NCBI RefSeq assembly: GCF_023078475.1
Contig: NZ_CP095741.1
Location: 2,046,001-2,110,000, forward strand
DNA: 64,000 bases
Direction of reading: 5' to 3'
Origin: Luteibacter aegosomaticola
GTDB taxonomy: Bacteria > Pseudomonadota > Gammaproteobacteria > Xanthomonadales > Rhodanobacteraceae
The notes under the pieces were generated by a model. The model did not search any database and was not told where the DNA came from. It worked only from the letters and a program-made list of their open reading frames with translations. Position numbers and translations under genes: made by a program. How positions within the stretch are numbered: the first letter of the stretch is position 1; every line of letters begins with the position of its first letter. Shown in pieces: positions 27,962-36,264 of this stretch.

Positions 27962-28136
27962 GTGCCTGTCGTATCGCCCGGATGAAACGTAGCTGAAGCA
28001 GATCCGGCCAGACGGCTTAAGAAATCGACGAAAATACCGAAACCGTTTCATATGATGCGGCGAACCGCTCGTCGTCAGGGGTTGGGCTGCCGTGTGGGCA
28101 TCCCCGGCCTGCTCCTCTTCTGTAGGTGGTTTTTCA

Positions 28137-30212
28137 ATGCTTGTAAGCAGTTACAGCAATGTCCTCGTCGTGTTCTCGTTCGTCGTGGCTATCCTGGCCT
28201 CGTATACGGCGCTGAACATGGCTGGTCGCGTCGCGGGTACGCGGGGGCGGGCTTCGTTGCTGTGGCTGGTGGGCGGCTCGTTCGCCATGGGCCTGGGTAT
28301 CTGGGCCATGCACTTCGTGGGCATGCTGGCTTTCAGCCTGCCGATCACGCTGGGCTACGACATCGACCTGACCATCCTGTCGCTGGTGATTGCCGTGGGC
28401 TCTTCGGCATTCGCGCTATGGCTGGTCTGCCAGAACGAACTGCCGCGGCGGCGCCTCGCGGTGGGCGCGCTGCTGATGGGGGCGGGCATTTCCGCCATGC
28501 ATTACACCGGCATGGCCGCGATGCGGATGATGCCGGGCGTTGTCTACGATCCGCTGCTCTTTTCGCTTTCCATTGTGTTCGCGGTGCTCGCCTCCGGCGC
28601 GGCATTGTGGATTGCCTTCCGCCTGCGTCGCGATACCAGCCGGGTGTGGGTGGCCCGTTTCGGCGCGTCGCTGGTCATGGGCTGCGCCATCGTGGGCATG
28701 CATTACACCGGCATGGCCGCGGCGAATTTCCCCGAAGGTAGCTGGTGTGGCGCGGCCGTTGCCGGCGGGATCGACGTGAAATACCTCGCCGTCGTGGTGA
28801 TCGTCGTGACCCTGTCCGTGTTCGCGATTGCCCTCGCGGTGGCCATGCTGGATGCCCGCGCGAGCATGCTGGCGAATTCGTTGGATCGCGCGAATAGCGA
28901 ACTCCTCCAGCTGGCGATGCACGACAACCTTACCCGCTTGCCCAATCGCGTCCTGCTCGAGGATCGTCTCGACCAATCCATCCACAACGCGTCGAAAAGC
29001 GGCCGTCGCTTCGCCGTGCTGTTCCTCGATCTGGATGGTTTCAAGGCGGTCAACGATGTTTACGGCCACCATGTCGGCGACGAATTGCTGCGTGATGTGT
29101 CGCGCCGCATCCTCGCATGCAAACGGGATGATGAGACGGTGGCCCGTCTCGGTGGCGATGAGTTCGTCGTAGTGGTCGATATCCATGGCCCGGAAGATGC
29201 GGCCATGCTGGCCGAAGAACTGGTCGACCTGCTCAGCGAGCCGTACCTGATCAACGGTGTGACGGCGCATGTCTCGGCGAGCGTCGGCATTGCGCTGTAT
29301 CCCGAAAATGGCCGCAGCCGCCACGATCTGATGATCAATGCCGATGCGGCCATGTATCACGCGAAGGAGCAGGGCCGTCGTGGCTTCCGCTTCTTTGAAA
29401 CCGCGATGAACGCAAACGTCCACCAGCAGCTGAAGCTGCAGCAGGACCTGCGCCGCGCGCTCGATCGTGACGAATTCATCCTGCATTACCAGCCCAAGCT
29501 GGTCTCGCCGAACGGCCCGATGGTCGGTGTCGAGGCGCTGCTGCGCTGGAACAAGCCGGGCGAAGGCCTGGTGCCCCCGGATCAGTTCCTGCCGGTGGCC
29601 GAACGCACCGGTTTGATCGTGCCCATCGGTAACTGGGTGATCGACGAGGCTTGCCGGCAGATGCGTGCATGGCGCGATGCCGGGCATGACGAATGGACGG
29701 TGGCCGTGAACGTCTCGACCGCCCAGCTCAACCACGCCGGCCTGGTGGATACGCTGCGCGATGCGCTCGCCCGGCACGGCGTGGAGCCGCGCCATCTCAC
29801 CGTGGAAGTCACCGAATCCACCGCCATGCGCGATGCGGAGACGAGCCTCGCCATCCTCAACCAGGTGGCCGCGCTGGGCGTGGGTATTTCGATCGACGAT
29901 TTCGGTACCGGGTACTCCAGCCTGCTTTACCTGAAGCAGCTGCCGGCGGATGAGCTCAAGATCGATCGCGGTTTCGTGACCGAACTCGCCCAGGGCAACG
30001 ATGACGAAGCGATCGTCGCCGCGATCATCGCGCTCGGCAAAACGCTGGGCCTGAAGATCGTCGCCGAGGGTGTCGAAACCGTCGAGCAGCAAGAGCTGCT
30101 GACCCGGCTCGGCTGCAATGCCTTGCAGGGCTTCCTGCTCGGTAGCCCTGTGTCGGCCGCCGAGCTGCCGCGCACGGTGCCGCCAGTGCCGACGTTGCCC
30201 ACGGCAGCCTGA
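28137..30212 (+). CDS. MHYT-GGDEF-EAL membrane c-di-GMP signalling protein
   Basis: The 691-residue protein has an N-terminal seven-helix MHYT sensor (motifs MHFVGM near 58, MHYTGM near 122 and again near 185), thought to bind a metal and sense a gas or redox signal. A GGDEF domain follows with an intact site (ARLGGDEFVVVV near 339); the inhibitory RxxD site reads RDDE, so feedback binding is doubtful. The EAL domain is complete: GVEALLRW near 463, NVSTAQL, VEVTEST, DDFGTGYSS near 587 and AEGVETVEQ. It could both make and break c-di-GMP; phosphodiesterase activity looks intact. ATG 28137 follows GTAGGTGG; GTG 28092 is an alternative. Monocistronic. Confidence 0.93.
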   Translation: MLVSSYSNVLVVFSFVVAILASYTALNMAGRVAGTRGRASLLWLVGGSFAMGLGIWAMHFVGMLAFSLPITLGYDIDLTILSLVIAVGSSAFALWLVCQNELPRRRLAVGALLMGAGISAMHYTGMAAMRMMPGVVYDPLLFSLSIVFAVLASGAALWIAFRLRRDTSRVWVARFGASLVMGCAIVGMHYTGMAAANFPEGSWCGAAVAGGIDVKYLAVVVIVVTLSVFAIALAVAMLDARASMLANSLDRANSELLQLAMHDNLTRLPNRVLLEDRLDQSIHNASKSGRRFAVLFLDLDGFKAVNDVYGHHVGDELLRDVSRRILACKRDDETVARLGGDEFVVVVDIHGPEDAAMLAEELVDLLSEPYLINGVTAHVSASVGIALYPENGRSRHDLMINADAAMYHAKEQGRRGFRFFETAMNANVHQQLKLQQDLRRALDRDEFILHYQPKLVSPNGPMVGVEALLRWNKPGEGLVPPDQFLPVAERTGLIVPIGNWVIDEACRQMRAWRDAGHDEWTVAVNVSTAQLNHAGLVDTLRDALARHGVEPRHLTVEVTESTAMRDAETSLAILNQVAALGVGISIDDFGTGYSSLLYLKQLPADELKIDRGFVTELAQGNDDEAIVAAIIALGKTLGLKIVAEGVETVEQQELLTRLGCNALQGFLLGSPVSAAELPRTVPPVPTLPTAA

Positions 30213-30239
30213 CCGGCTACCGGCTACCGGCTACCGGCC
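30213..30239. repeat. Heptanucleotide tandem repeat (CCGGCTA)
   Basis: Three full CCGGCTA units plus a partial fourth follow directly after the GGDEF-EAL stop codon. They contain the stop codon of the convergent YaiI gene (CTA at 30224-30226). Seven is not a multiple of three, so a change of copy number would shift the last codons of yaiI. Confidence 0.85.
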
Positions 30240-30688
30240 TGGCTGCGCCGCCGCGCCAGCCACTTATCGAGCTCGTTGGCGAAGTTCTGCCGGTCGCGCG
30301 GATGCATGGCCGCCGGGCCACCGGTGTCCACGCCCGCGCCGCGCAGTTCTTCCATAAAGTTGCGCATGGAAAGCCGCGCCGCGATGGTGTCGCGGGTGAA
30401 CAGCTCGCCGCGAGGGTGCAGGGCGAGGGCGCCTTTCTCGATCGCGAACGAGGCCAGCGGGATGTCCTGCGTGACCACGAGGTCGCCCGGCTGCACGCGC
30501 CGGACGATTTCATCATCGGCGACGTCGAAGCCCCCCGGCACCTGGATGGAGCGGATGAACTTCGAGGCAGGCGTGCGGATCCACTGGTTCGCGACCAGGG
30601 TGACCTCGACCTGTTCGCGCTCCGCGGCGCGGAACAGGATGTCCTTGATGACGTTGGGGCAGGCGTCGGCATCGACCCAGATATTCAT
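30224..30688 (-). CDS. yaiI: YaiI/YqxD family (DUF188) protein
   Basis: The 154-residue protein starts [18 protein letters not shown] and contains [20 protein letters not shown] near 66-85 and [18 protein letters not shown] near 106, all hallmarks of the UPF0178/YaiI family. The fold is PIN-like with conserved Asp residues (DADACP, TQDIPLA), but no activity is established. It is the last gene of a minus-strand group with the CsaA-like and zinc-finger genes; the gap to the CsaA-like gene is 11 nt, so co-transcription is likely. Confidence 0.92.
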   Translation of the reverse strand: MNIWVDADACPNVIKDILFRAAEREQVEVTLVANQWIRTPASKFIRSIQVPGGFDVADDEIVRRVQPGDLVVTQDIPLASFAIEKGALALHPRGELFTRDTIAARLSMRNFMEELRGAGVDTGGPAAMHPRDRQNFANELDKWLARRRSQAGSR

Positions 30689-30699
30689 GCCTTAGTGCC

Positions 30700-31035
30700 T
30701 CACGCCAGCCGCGTGCCGTTGGGCACGGTGCGTTCCGTCGTGGCGATGACGACGCCCTCGTCGGTGTGGAAGCCGGTCAGCAGGAACTGCGAACGGACGG
30801 GGCCGATCTGTTTCTCGGGGAAATTGACGACGCCGATGATCTGCTTGCCCACGAGATCTTCGGGCGCGTAGACGCCGGTGACCTTTGCGCTGGTCTTACG
30901 CTCGCCCAGCGGGCCAAAGTCCACCCAGATGCGGTAGGCCGGGCGCTTTGCCTCGGGAAAGGCTTCGGCGCGGGTCACCGTGCCGGCCACCATCACCACC
31001 TTGGTGAAGTCATCCCACTCAATCAGTTCGGTCAT
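30700..31035 (-). CDS. csaA: CsaA-like tRNA-binding domain protein
   Basis: The 111-residue protein is a stand-alone OB-fold tRNA-binding domain: [39 protein letters not shown] and SAKVTGVY, then [20 protein letters not shown]. This matches CsaA (secretion chaperone-like/tRNA-binding) and the C-terminal domain of MetRS. A longer frame begins at 31059, but ATG 31035 gives the normal family start and length. Its start overlaps the end of the upstream zinc-finger gene by 17 nt, suggesting translational coupling. Confidence 0.92.
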   Translation of the reverse strand: MTELIEWDDFTKVVMVAGTVTRAEAFPEAKRPAYRIWVDFGPLGERKTSAKVTGVYAPEDLVGKQIIGVVNFPEKQIGPVRSQFLLTGFHTDEGVVIATTERTVPNGTRLA

Positions 31036-31417
31036 TGCGTTCCAGCTGTTCCCGCTCATTTCGTGCCATCAGTATCGCCTGCCAGTTGCGCGGAACAACA
31101 CCCCTCGGTCCGGGGACGGGCTGATCGTGCGGATGGGCCTGGGGATCGGCGAGGCGGGGAGCGCCGCGGATTTCTTCATCGGTGCGGTAATCGTAGAACC
31201 AGCCTTCGCCAGGCTCGAAGCTCTGGATGATTTCGTGGCCGGTCTCTTCGTAATGCTTGCGGGCGTGGCGGTTGAGTGAATCGTCACAACACCCGACGTG
31301 CCCGCACTGGGCGCAGCGGCGCAGGTGAAACCACCAGTCGCCGCTAGCCGTGCACTCCGCACAGCCGGCGCCACTGGGCGGCACGGCGGGGTTGATGAAT
31401 TCGGACGAATGGCTCAT
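31019..31417 (-). CDS. UBP-type zinc finger protein
   Basis: The 132-residue protein has a ZnF-UBP domain: [22 protein letters not shown] near 18-39, then [20 protein letters not shown] with the His/Cys ligands, and a conserved W/Y segment ([12 protein letters not shown]). In eukaryotes this fold binds the ubiquitin C-terminus; bacterial single-domain versions have no known role. It is coupled to the downstream CsaA-like gene by a 17-nt overlap. The upstream gene on this strand ends 48 nt away. Confidence 0.9.
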   Translation of the reverse strand: MSHSSEFINPAVPPSGAGCAECTASGDWWFHLRRCAQCGHVGCCDDSLNRHARKHYEETGHEIIQSFEPGEGWFYDYRTDEEIRGAPRLADPQAHPHDQPVPGPRGVVPRNWQAILMARNEREQLERNDRTD

Positions 31418-31465
31418 GGGGCGTGGCTCCGGGAGGTCTCTCCCGATCCTACCCGAGCACCATCC

Positions 31466-31753
31466 TCAGAACAGCATGCCGGCGCGACGGAGGGCAACCA
31501 GCTGCATACGATCGACCGAATGTGCAAGGGTGCGCAGCGCGACGTGCAAGGCGTCGGTATCGGGCGTGCCGGTCTGTAGCAGGGATTCGATGCGTTCGGC
31601 GGCGTCAGCGACGGGGAGGTGCTCGTGCAGCGTGGCGTGCCGCGCGACATGGCCGGCCCGAAAGTGCGCCTCGTCATAATCGTGGTGCAGCAGCGCCTGG
31701 AGAAGCCCGAGGGCCTCCAGCGATATCTCCTGGGCTGCCATGACATTACGCAT
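31466..31753 (-). CDS. Small helical hypothetical protein
   Basis: A 95-residue, mostly alpha-helical protein without signal peptide or membrane helix. It has several His residues (ALLHHDYDEAHFRAGHVARH near 20-39) and a late segment LRTLAHSVDRMQLVALRRAG. I recognise no family. An in-frame ATG at 31741 (MAAQEISLEAL) is an alternative start. It lies just upstream of the zinc-finger gene on the same strand and may head that group. Confidence 0.6.
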   Translation of the reverse strand: MRNVMAAQEISLEALGLLQALLHHDYDEAHFRAGHVARHATLHEHLPVADAAERIESLLQTGTPDTDALHVALRTLAHSVDRMQLVALRRAGMLF

Positions 31754-31878
31754 CGCATGATAAGACCCGGCTGGGCGCGCCCGCGCAATCCACCTATCGG
31801 CCTACGTAAACCCACGGCTCTTCACATTTGGCCGTCCGTCGCTATGCTGCGCGAGACGCCCACTAACGAAGGACCGCC

Positions 31879-32238
31879 ATGAGCCTGCTTGCTACCGTAC
31901 TGACCGCCATCGTCTTGCTGATCCATGTCTATATCGTGGTGCTCGAGATGGTGTTGTGGCGCTCGCGCGGGCCGAAGGTGTTTGGCATCACACCGGCCTT
32001 CGCGCAGGAAAGCGCGGCGCTCGCCTCGAACCAGGGCCTGTACAACGGCTTTCTGGTCGTGGCCTTGCTGCTTGGCCTGCTGATGGCCGAGCCGTATGCC
32101 ACGGCCTTCCTCTTCTATGGGTTGGGTTGCGTGGTGGTGGCCGGGCTCTGGGGTGGTTTCACCGCTAGCCGCCGGATCCTCTATGTGCAGGCCTTGCCCG
32201 CTGCGCTTGCCTTCGTCGCGCAATGGATGGCACGGTAA
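31879..32238 (+). CDS. DUF1304 family membrane protein
   Basis: A 119-residue protein with four hydrophobic helices and the DUF1304 pattern: LLIHVYIVVLEMVLW near 13-27, the FGITP and LASNQGLYNGFLV blocks near 36 and 49, and the last helix QALPAALAFVAQW. Its function is unknown. AAGGA lies 7 nt before the ATG. The patatin gene begins 66 nt downstream on the same strand. Confidence 0.9.
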   Translation: MSLLATVLTAIVLLIHVYIVVLEMVLWRSRGPKVFGITPAFAQESAALASNQGLYNGFLVVALLLGLLMAEPYATAFLFYGLGCVVVAGLWGGFTASRRILYVQALPAALAFVAQWMAR

Positions 32239-32304
32239 GGTCGCAACGTTCCACGAGACGTGCCGAGGGGGCGGCGCGGTCCTGCGACCTGACGGGATCC
32301 ATTG

Positions 32305-34014
32305 ATGGCTGATAACGAGTTGCCCCTGGCGCGGCCAAGGGAGACCCCTGCGTGCCGTCCTGCCACTTTCGAACTGGGCCTGGCCCTGGCCGGTGCCGTA
32401 TCGGGCGGCGCGTATGCCGCTGGCGTGCTCGATTTCCTCTACGAAGCGCTGGACCACTGGTACGACGCCAGGGCGAAAGGCCTGCCCGTGCCGCGACACG
32501 ATGTGTTGCTTCGGGTCATCTCCGGCGCCTCGGCGGGCAGTATCAACGGCGTGCTGTCCGGCATCGCCTTGCCGTACCACTTTCCCCATGTGCACGCGGG
32601 CCCACCACCGGCGCAGGTCACGGGTAACCCGTTCTACGACGCGTGGGTGAAGCGCATCGATGTGCGCGAATTGCTGGGCAGCGCCGACCTGGCCGACCCG
32701 GCGCAACCGATCGCTTCGCTGCTCGATTCCACCTGCCTGGATACGATCGCGAAGGACATGCTTGGGTTCACGGGGGCACCGGCGACTCGCCCCTATGTGG
32801 CCAACCCGCTGAAGTGCGTGTTCACCGTCACCAACCTGCGTGGCGTGCCCTACATGGTGCAGTTCAAGGGCAACCCGGAGATTCCGGGCCACGGCATGAT
32901 GGCGCACGCCGACTGGCTGCGCTTCGCGGTGGATTCGGGGCAGGGTGATCGCGACGGCGAGTGGATGTTTCCCGATGAGCGCGTCGTCGCCGGCCCCAGC
33001 CATGCCGGCGGTCCGGCCTGGCAGGCCTTCATGGAAGGCGCGCTCGCCTCGTCGGCGTTTCCCGCTGGCCTGCGTTTTCGCGAGGTAGCCCGGCCATGGA
33101 CGGACTACGACCAGCGCGTCGTGATCGTGCCCGGCAAGGACGGCATGGCGACGCCGGTGCCGCTGCCGCCGGCCTGGGCGGAGGGCGACGGCGAGCAGGG
33201 CGATTACCGCTTCGTGGCCGTGGATGGCGGGGCCATGGACAACGAGCCGTTTGAACTGGCGCGCACGGAGCTGGCAGGCACGTTGGGCCGGAACCCGCGC
33301 GAAGGCGGCAAGGTGAATCGCATCGTGATCATGCTGGATCCGTTCCCCGAAGCGGAGGCGCCAGGGCCTGCCGAGGCGGCCACGACCAACCTGATCGAAT
33401 CGATGGCCTCGCTGTTTGGTGCATGGAAGCAGCAGGCGCGCTTCAAGCCCGAAGAAGTCGCCCTGGCGCTGGATACCACGGTGTACAGCCGCTTCATGAT
33501 CGCGCCCAGTCGTCCCGGGGTGGATAACGGGCCGCGCTGGATTGGTGGTCGTGCCCTCGCGGCCGGTGCGCTGGGCGGCTTTTCCGGCTTCCTCGCCGAG
33601 GCCTACCGCCACCATGACTTCCTGCTGGGGCGGCGCAACTGCCAGCGCTTTCTCGCGGAGCGCCTGCTGGTGCCCGCGGCCAACCCGATCTTTGCGGGGT
33701 GGATCGATGATCCGGCCCTGAAAGACTACGTGCGCGAGATCGATGGCGAGCTTTTCGCCCCGGTGATCCCGCTCGTCGGTGGGTGCCAGGCGTTGCACGA
33801 GCCTGTGCCGGCGTGGCCTCGCGGCACGTTCGCGGTGGAATCGCTCATGCCGCAGGTGGAGAGCCGGATGCAGCGACTCTACAAGGCGGCTACCGCGACG
33901 TTCGGCGGCCGCTTTGCCACGTGGCTGGCGTGGCGTTTCTACCTGCGCCGCAAACTTCTCGACCTCGTCTCAAGCCGTTTGCGCAATGCCCTGAAGGACT
34001 TCGACCTTTTGTGA
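32305..34014 (+). CDS. Patatin-like phospholipase family protein
   Basis: The 569-residue protein has the patatin blocks in order: the oxyanion loop GAVSGGAYAAGVLDFL near 29-44, the nucleophile in VISGASAGSING near 70-81 (GASAG) and the Asp of the Ser-Asp dyad in VAVDGGAMDNEPF near 304-316. Patatin-like proteins hydrolyse acyl esters of phospholipids. There is no signal peptide; a C-terminal hydrophobic/basic region (ATWLAWRFYLRRKLLDLVSS) may touch the membrane. A TTG at 32302 is directly upstream, but ATG 32305 is preferred. Confidence 0.9.
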   Translation: MADNELPLARPRETPACRPATFELGLALAGAVSGGAYAAGVLDFLYEALDHWYDARAKGLPVPRHDVLLRVISGASAGSINGVLSGIALPYHFPHVHAGPPPAQVTGNPFYDAWVKRIDVRELLGSADLADPAQPIASLLDSTCLDTIAKDMLGFTGAPATRPYVANPLKCVFTVTNLRGVPYMVQFKGNPEIPGHGMMAHADWLRFAVDSGQGDRDGEWMFPDERVVAGPSHAGGPAWQAFMEGALASSAFPAGLRFREVARPWTDYDQRVVIVPGKDGMATPVPLPPAWAEGDGEQGDYRFVAVDGGAMDNEPFELARTELAGTLGRNPREGGKVNRIVIMLDPFPEAEAPGPAEAATTNLIESMASLFGAWKQQARFKPEEVALALDTTVYSRFMIAPSRPGVDNGPRWIGGRALAAGALGGFSGFLAEAYRHHDFLLGRRNCQRFLAERLLVPAANPIFAGWIDDPALKDYVREIDGELFAPVIPLVGGCQALHEPVPAWPRGTFAVESLMPQVESRMQRLYKAATATFGGRFATWLAWRFYLRRKLLDLVSSRLRNALKDFDLL

Positions 34015-34081
34015 TATTTGACGAGGGGCTTCGAGGCGGGCAATGTCGGTGGAATGAACCTGCACCCGAGGAGTGCGTCCT

Positions 34082-34603
34082 ATGCAGCGTGTGATGTCCG
34101 GTTGGTCCCTGGGTGTGGCGGTGGCGATGCTCGCCGGCTGCGCCGGCCACGGCACCCTCCCACCGCCCAAACCCACGATCGATGTGGCCCGCGACACCCA
34201 GGAGGCGCGGCAAGCCTACGCGAAGGGGGACATGGAGCACGCCGCCGGGTTGTACGAGGCCATTGTCGATGCCGAGCCCGACAACGCCGATGCGTGGTTC
34301 CACCTCGGCAATGCGCGCTTCCGCCTGCAGAAGCCGGACGAAGCCGTGGTGGCGTATGGCCGCGCGATCCAGGTGCGGCCCGGCTATGCGCAAGCGCAGT
34401 ACAACCTGGGCGTCGTCAGGCTCAAGCAGGCGCAGGCTGCCATGATCGCCAGCGCTGAGGCCGGCAAGCCCGGTGATGCCTTGCGTCGTGACAGCGCGCG
34501 CATCGCCCAGCGCCTCTCGCGCGTGGCCGATGACGTCGGTACGCGCAGCAAGGGCGATGGTGGCGCGCCGCCTTTCATCGTCGAGCCGGATGACCACCCA
34601 TGA
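34082..34603 (+). CDS. TPR-containing lipoprotein
   Basis: The 173-residue product starts with a lipoprotein signal (SGWSLGVAVAMLAGCAG, lipobox LAGC). Two to three tetratricopeptide repeats follow (ARQAYAKGDMEHAAGLYEAI near 40, AWFHLGNARFRLQKPDEAVV near 69, AQAQYNLGVVRLKQAQAAM). TPRs mediate protein contacts in envelope complexes. The partner is unknown. GAGGA lies 9 nt before ATG 34082; a GTG at 34073 is possible. It ends with a charged tail FIVEPDDHP. Confidence 0.85.
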   Translation: MQRVMSGWSLGVAVAMLAGCAGHGTLPPPKPTIDVARDTQEARQAYAKGDMEHAAGLYEAIVDAEPDNADAWFHLGNARFRLQKPDEAVVAYGRAIQVRPGYAQAQYNLGVVRLKQAQAAMIASAEAGKPGDALRRDSARIAQRLSRVADDVGTRSKGDGGAPPFIVEPDDHP

Positions 34604-34734
34604 GCGGCCTTTCACCTGCGTGAAACTACGCAGGCGTAAAGGCTTGCCATCGGCCTGTTGGGATATGGCAACCATGCAAATTCGGTAGTAGTTTCGGCCG
34701 CGGGGAGTCCGAAACCACTGACGTGAGCTTGGCT

Positions 34735-35109
34735 ATGGCCACAACTTCCATCGCTCCGCGAGCCATCGTTTTTGAAGACCACGGCGGGCTGGCGTCCGCA
34801 TTGGCCGACCTGCTGCAGGCGCGGCTGGGTTACGACGTGGCGGCGTGTGCGGGTTGTATCGAAGAAGCCTTGCGCGTCGCGCACGTCGAGCGTTGTGACG
34901 TGGCGGTCGTGGACCTGGATCTGCAGGGGGTGATGGCGTACCCCGCACTGGATGAGCTGCAGCGGCGCGGTATCCCCTATGTGATCGCCACGGGCACCTG
35001 GCCCATGGATATCCCCAGCCGGTACCGGGCACCCATGGTGCGCAAGCCGTACAGCGCGCAACAGCTTGAGCAGGCGATTCGCGAGGCCAGCGCCGGGCGG
35101 CCCTGTTAG
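34735..35109 (+). CDS. Stand-alone response regulator receiver domain
   Basis: A 124-residue CheY-like protein: FEDHGGLASALADLLQARLG with the acidic pair near 13, the phosphoacceptor Asp in DVAVVDLDLQGVMAYPAL near 55, Thr in YVIATGTW near 86 and Lys in MVRKPYSAQQL near 102. There is no output domain, so it probably works through protein contact or as a phosphate sink for a kinase elsewhere. GTG 34723 is an alternative start. It lies between the TPR lipoprotein and DUF4105 genes. Confidence 0.88.
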   Translation: MATTSIAPRAIVFEDHGGLASALADLLQARLGYDVAACAGCIEEALRVAHVERCDVAVVDLDLQGVMAYPALDELQRRGIPYVIATGTWPMDIPSRYRAPMVRKPYSAQQLEQAIREASAGRPC

Positions 35110-35166
35110 GCCAGCCGCTGGCGGGCATGGATTGCAAGCGGGGCGGTGTCCGTCCACGCTAGGGGA

Positions 35167-36264
35167 ATGATGAGAAAACGTCGGATGCTTGCCCGTACCC
35201 TGGCTGGTGGTGCTGCCGGCCTGCTGCTGTTCCTTTCGGGGGCATGGGGTGCCCTGGCACTCAGTTACCAGTTGCCGGGGCCGCCGGGTGTCCGGGTGAC
35301 GGGCGCGGTGGTGTGGTCGGCGGTGTATCTCGCGCTACTCGTGGCCTTCCTTGGCTGGCGCGTGGCGTGGGCGCCCATGGTTCTCGTCGCCATGCTTGGC
35401 GTGTTGATCGCATGGTGGACCACCATCCAGCCGCGCAACGACCGGGTCTGGGCGCCCGACGTGGCCCGCCTGCTTTCGGGTGAGATCCATGGCGACCGGG
35501 TCACCCTGCACAACGTGCGCGACTTCACCTGGCGCACCGATGACGACGCCGATGCGCACTGGGAAACCCGTGAGTACGACCTGAGCCAGCTTGTTTCGGC
35601 CGACGCCGTGCTTTCGTATTGGTCGAGCGAGGCGATTGCGCACGCCATGCTCTCGTTTGGCTTTGCGGACGGACGGCACGTGGTGTTCTCGATGGAGATC
35701 CGCCGCGAGAAGGGTGAGGCGTTTTCCGAGGTGGGCGGTTTCTTCAAGCAATTCGAACTCGTGCTGATCGCCGCCGACGAGCGCGACATCATCCGCGTAC
35801 GGACCAATGTCCGCGGCGAAGACGATTACCTGTTCCCGCTGCGCATGCCGCCCGAGGCGATGCGTTCGCTGTTCGTGTCGTACGTGCAGGCCGCCAACCG
35901 GCTGGTCGACGAACCGCGCTTCTACAACACGATTACCTCGAACTGCACCACGATCGTGTACCGCATGGCGCGCCGCATCGATACCGGCCTACCGATGGAT
36001 ATCCGCCTGCTGCTCACCGGCTACCTGCCCGAATACCTCATGGATAACGGTGCGCTGGATAACCGCATGCCCGTGGACGAATGGCGCCGGCTGGGGCGTA
36101 TCACCGACCGCGCCCGGGCAAGCCAGCCGGGCGACGATTTCTCCGCGGTGATCCGTCAGGGTGTGCCACCGGCGGTGCTGTTGCCGGACGCGCCGCCATC
36201 GGAGGCATCGCCGTCATCCGGGGATTCCACCTTGAAACCCTTCGCCGCGAGCGCCGACAGATAG
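35167..36264 (+). CDS. DUF4105 membrane protein
   Basis: The roughly 365-residue protein has three N-terminal helices (about 8-28, 42-60, 68-85) and a periplasmic domain with the DUF4105 core: SHAMLSFGFADGRH-like block near 160, RREKGEAFSEVGGFFKQFEL, then FYNTITSNCTTIVYRMARRI near 255, where the NC pair suggests a papain-like fold. Function unknown. Several starts are possible (GTG 35146, ATG 35167, ATG 35170); AGGGG at 35161 fits 35170 best. Its last 109 nt overlap the convergent TraB/GumN gene. Confidence 0.85.
   Translation: MMRKRRMLARTLAGGAAGLLLFLSGAWGALALSYQLPGPPGVRVTGAVVWSAVYLALLVAFLGWRVAWAPMVLVAMLGVLIAWWTTIQPRNDRVWAPDVARLLSGEIHGDRVTLHNVRDFTWRTDDDADAHWETREYDLSQLVSADAVLSYWSSEAIAHAMLSFGFADGRHVVFSMEIRREKGEAFSEVGGFFKQFELVLIAADERDIIRVRTNVRGEDDYLFPLRMPPEAMRSLFVSYVQAANRLVDEPRFYNTITSNCTTIVYRMARRIDTGLPMDIRLLLTGYLPEYLMDNGALDNRMPVDEWRRLGRITDRARASQPGDDFSAVIRQGVPPAVLLPDAPPSEASPSSGDSTLKPFAASADR

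Noticed and set aside
27818..28137. A genomic island inserted at tRNA-Leu.
   Set aside because: No integrase, no repeated tRNA 3' end downstream and no change of GC. The next gene is an ordinary c-di-GMP protein.
34735..35109. A two-component pair formed by the lone receiver domain and a neighbouring kinase.
   Set aside because: No histidine kinase gene lies next to it; the only kinase in the window is about 8 kb away and has its own receiver.
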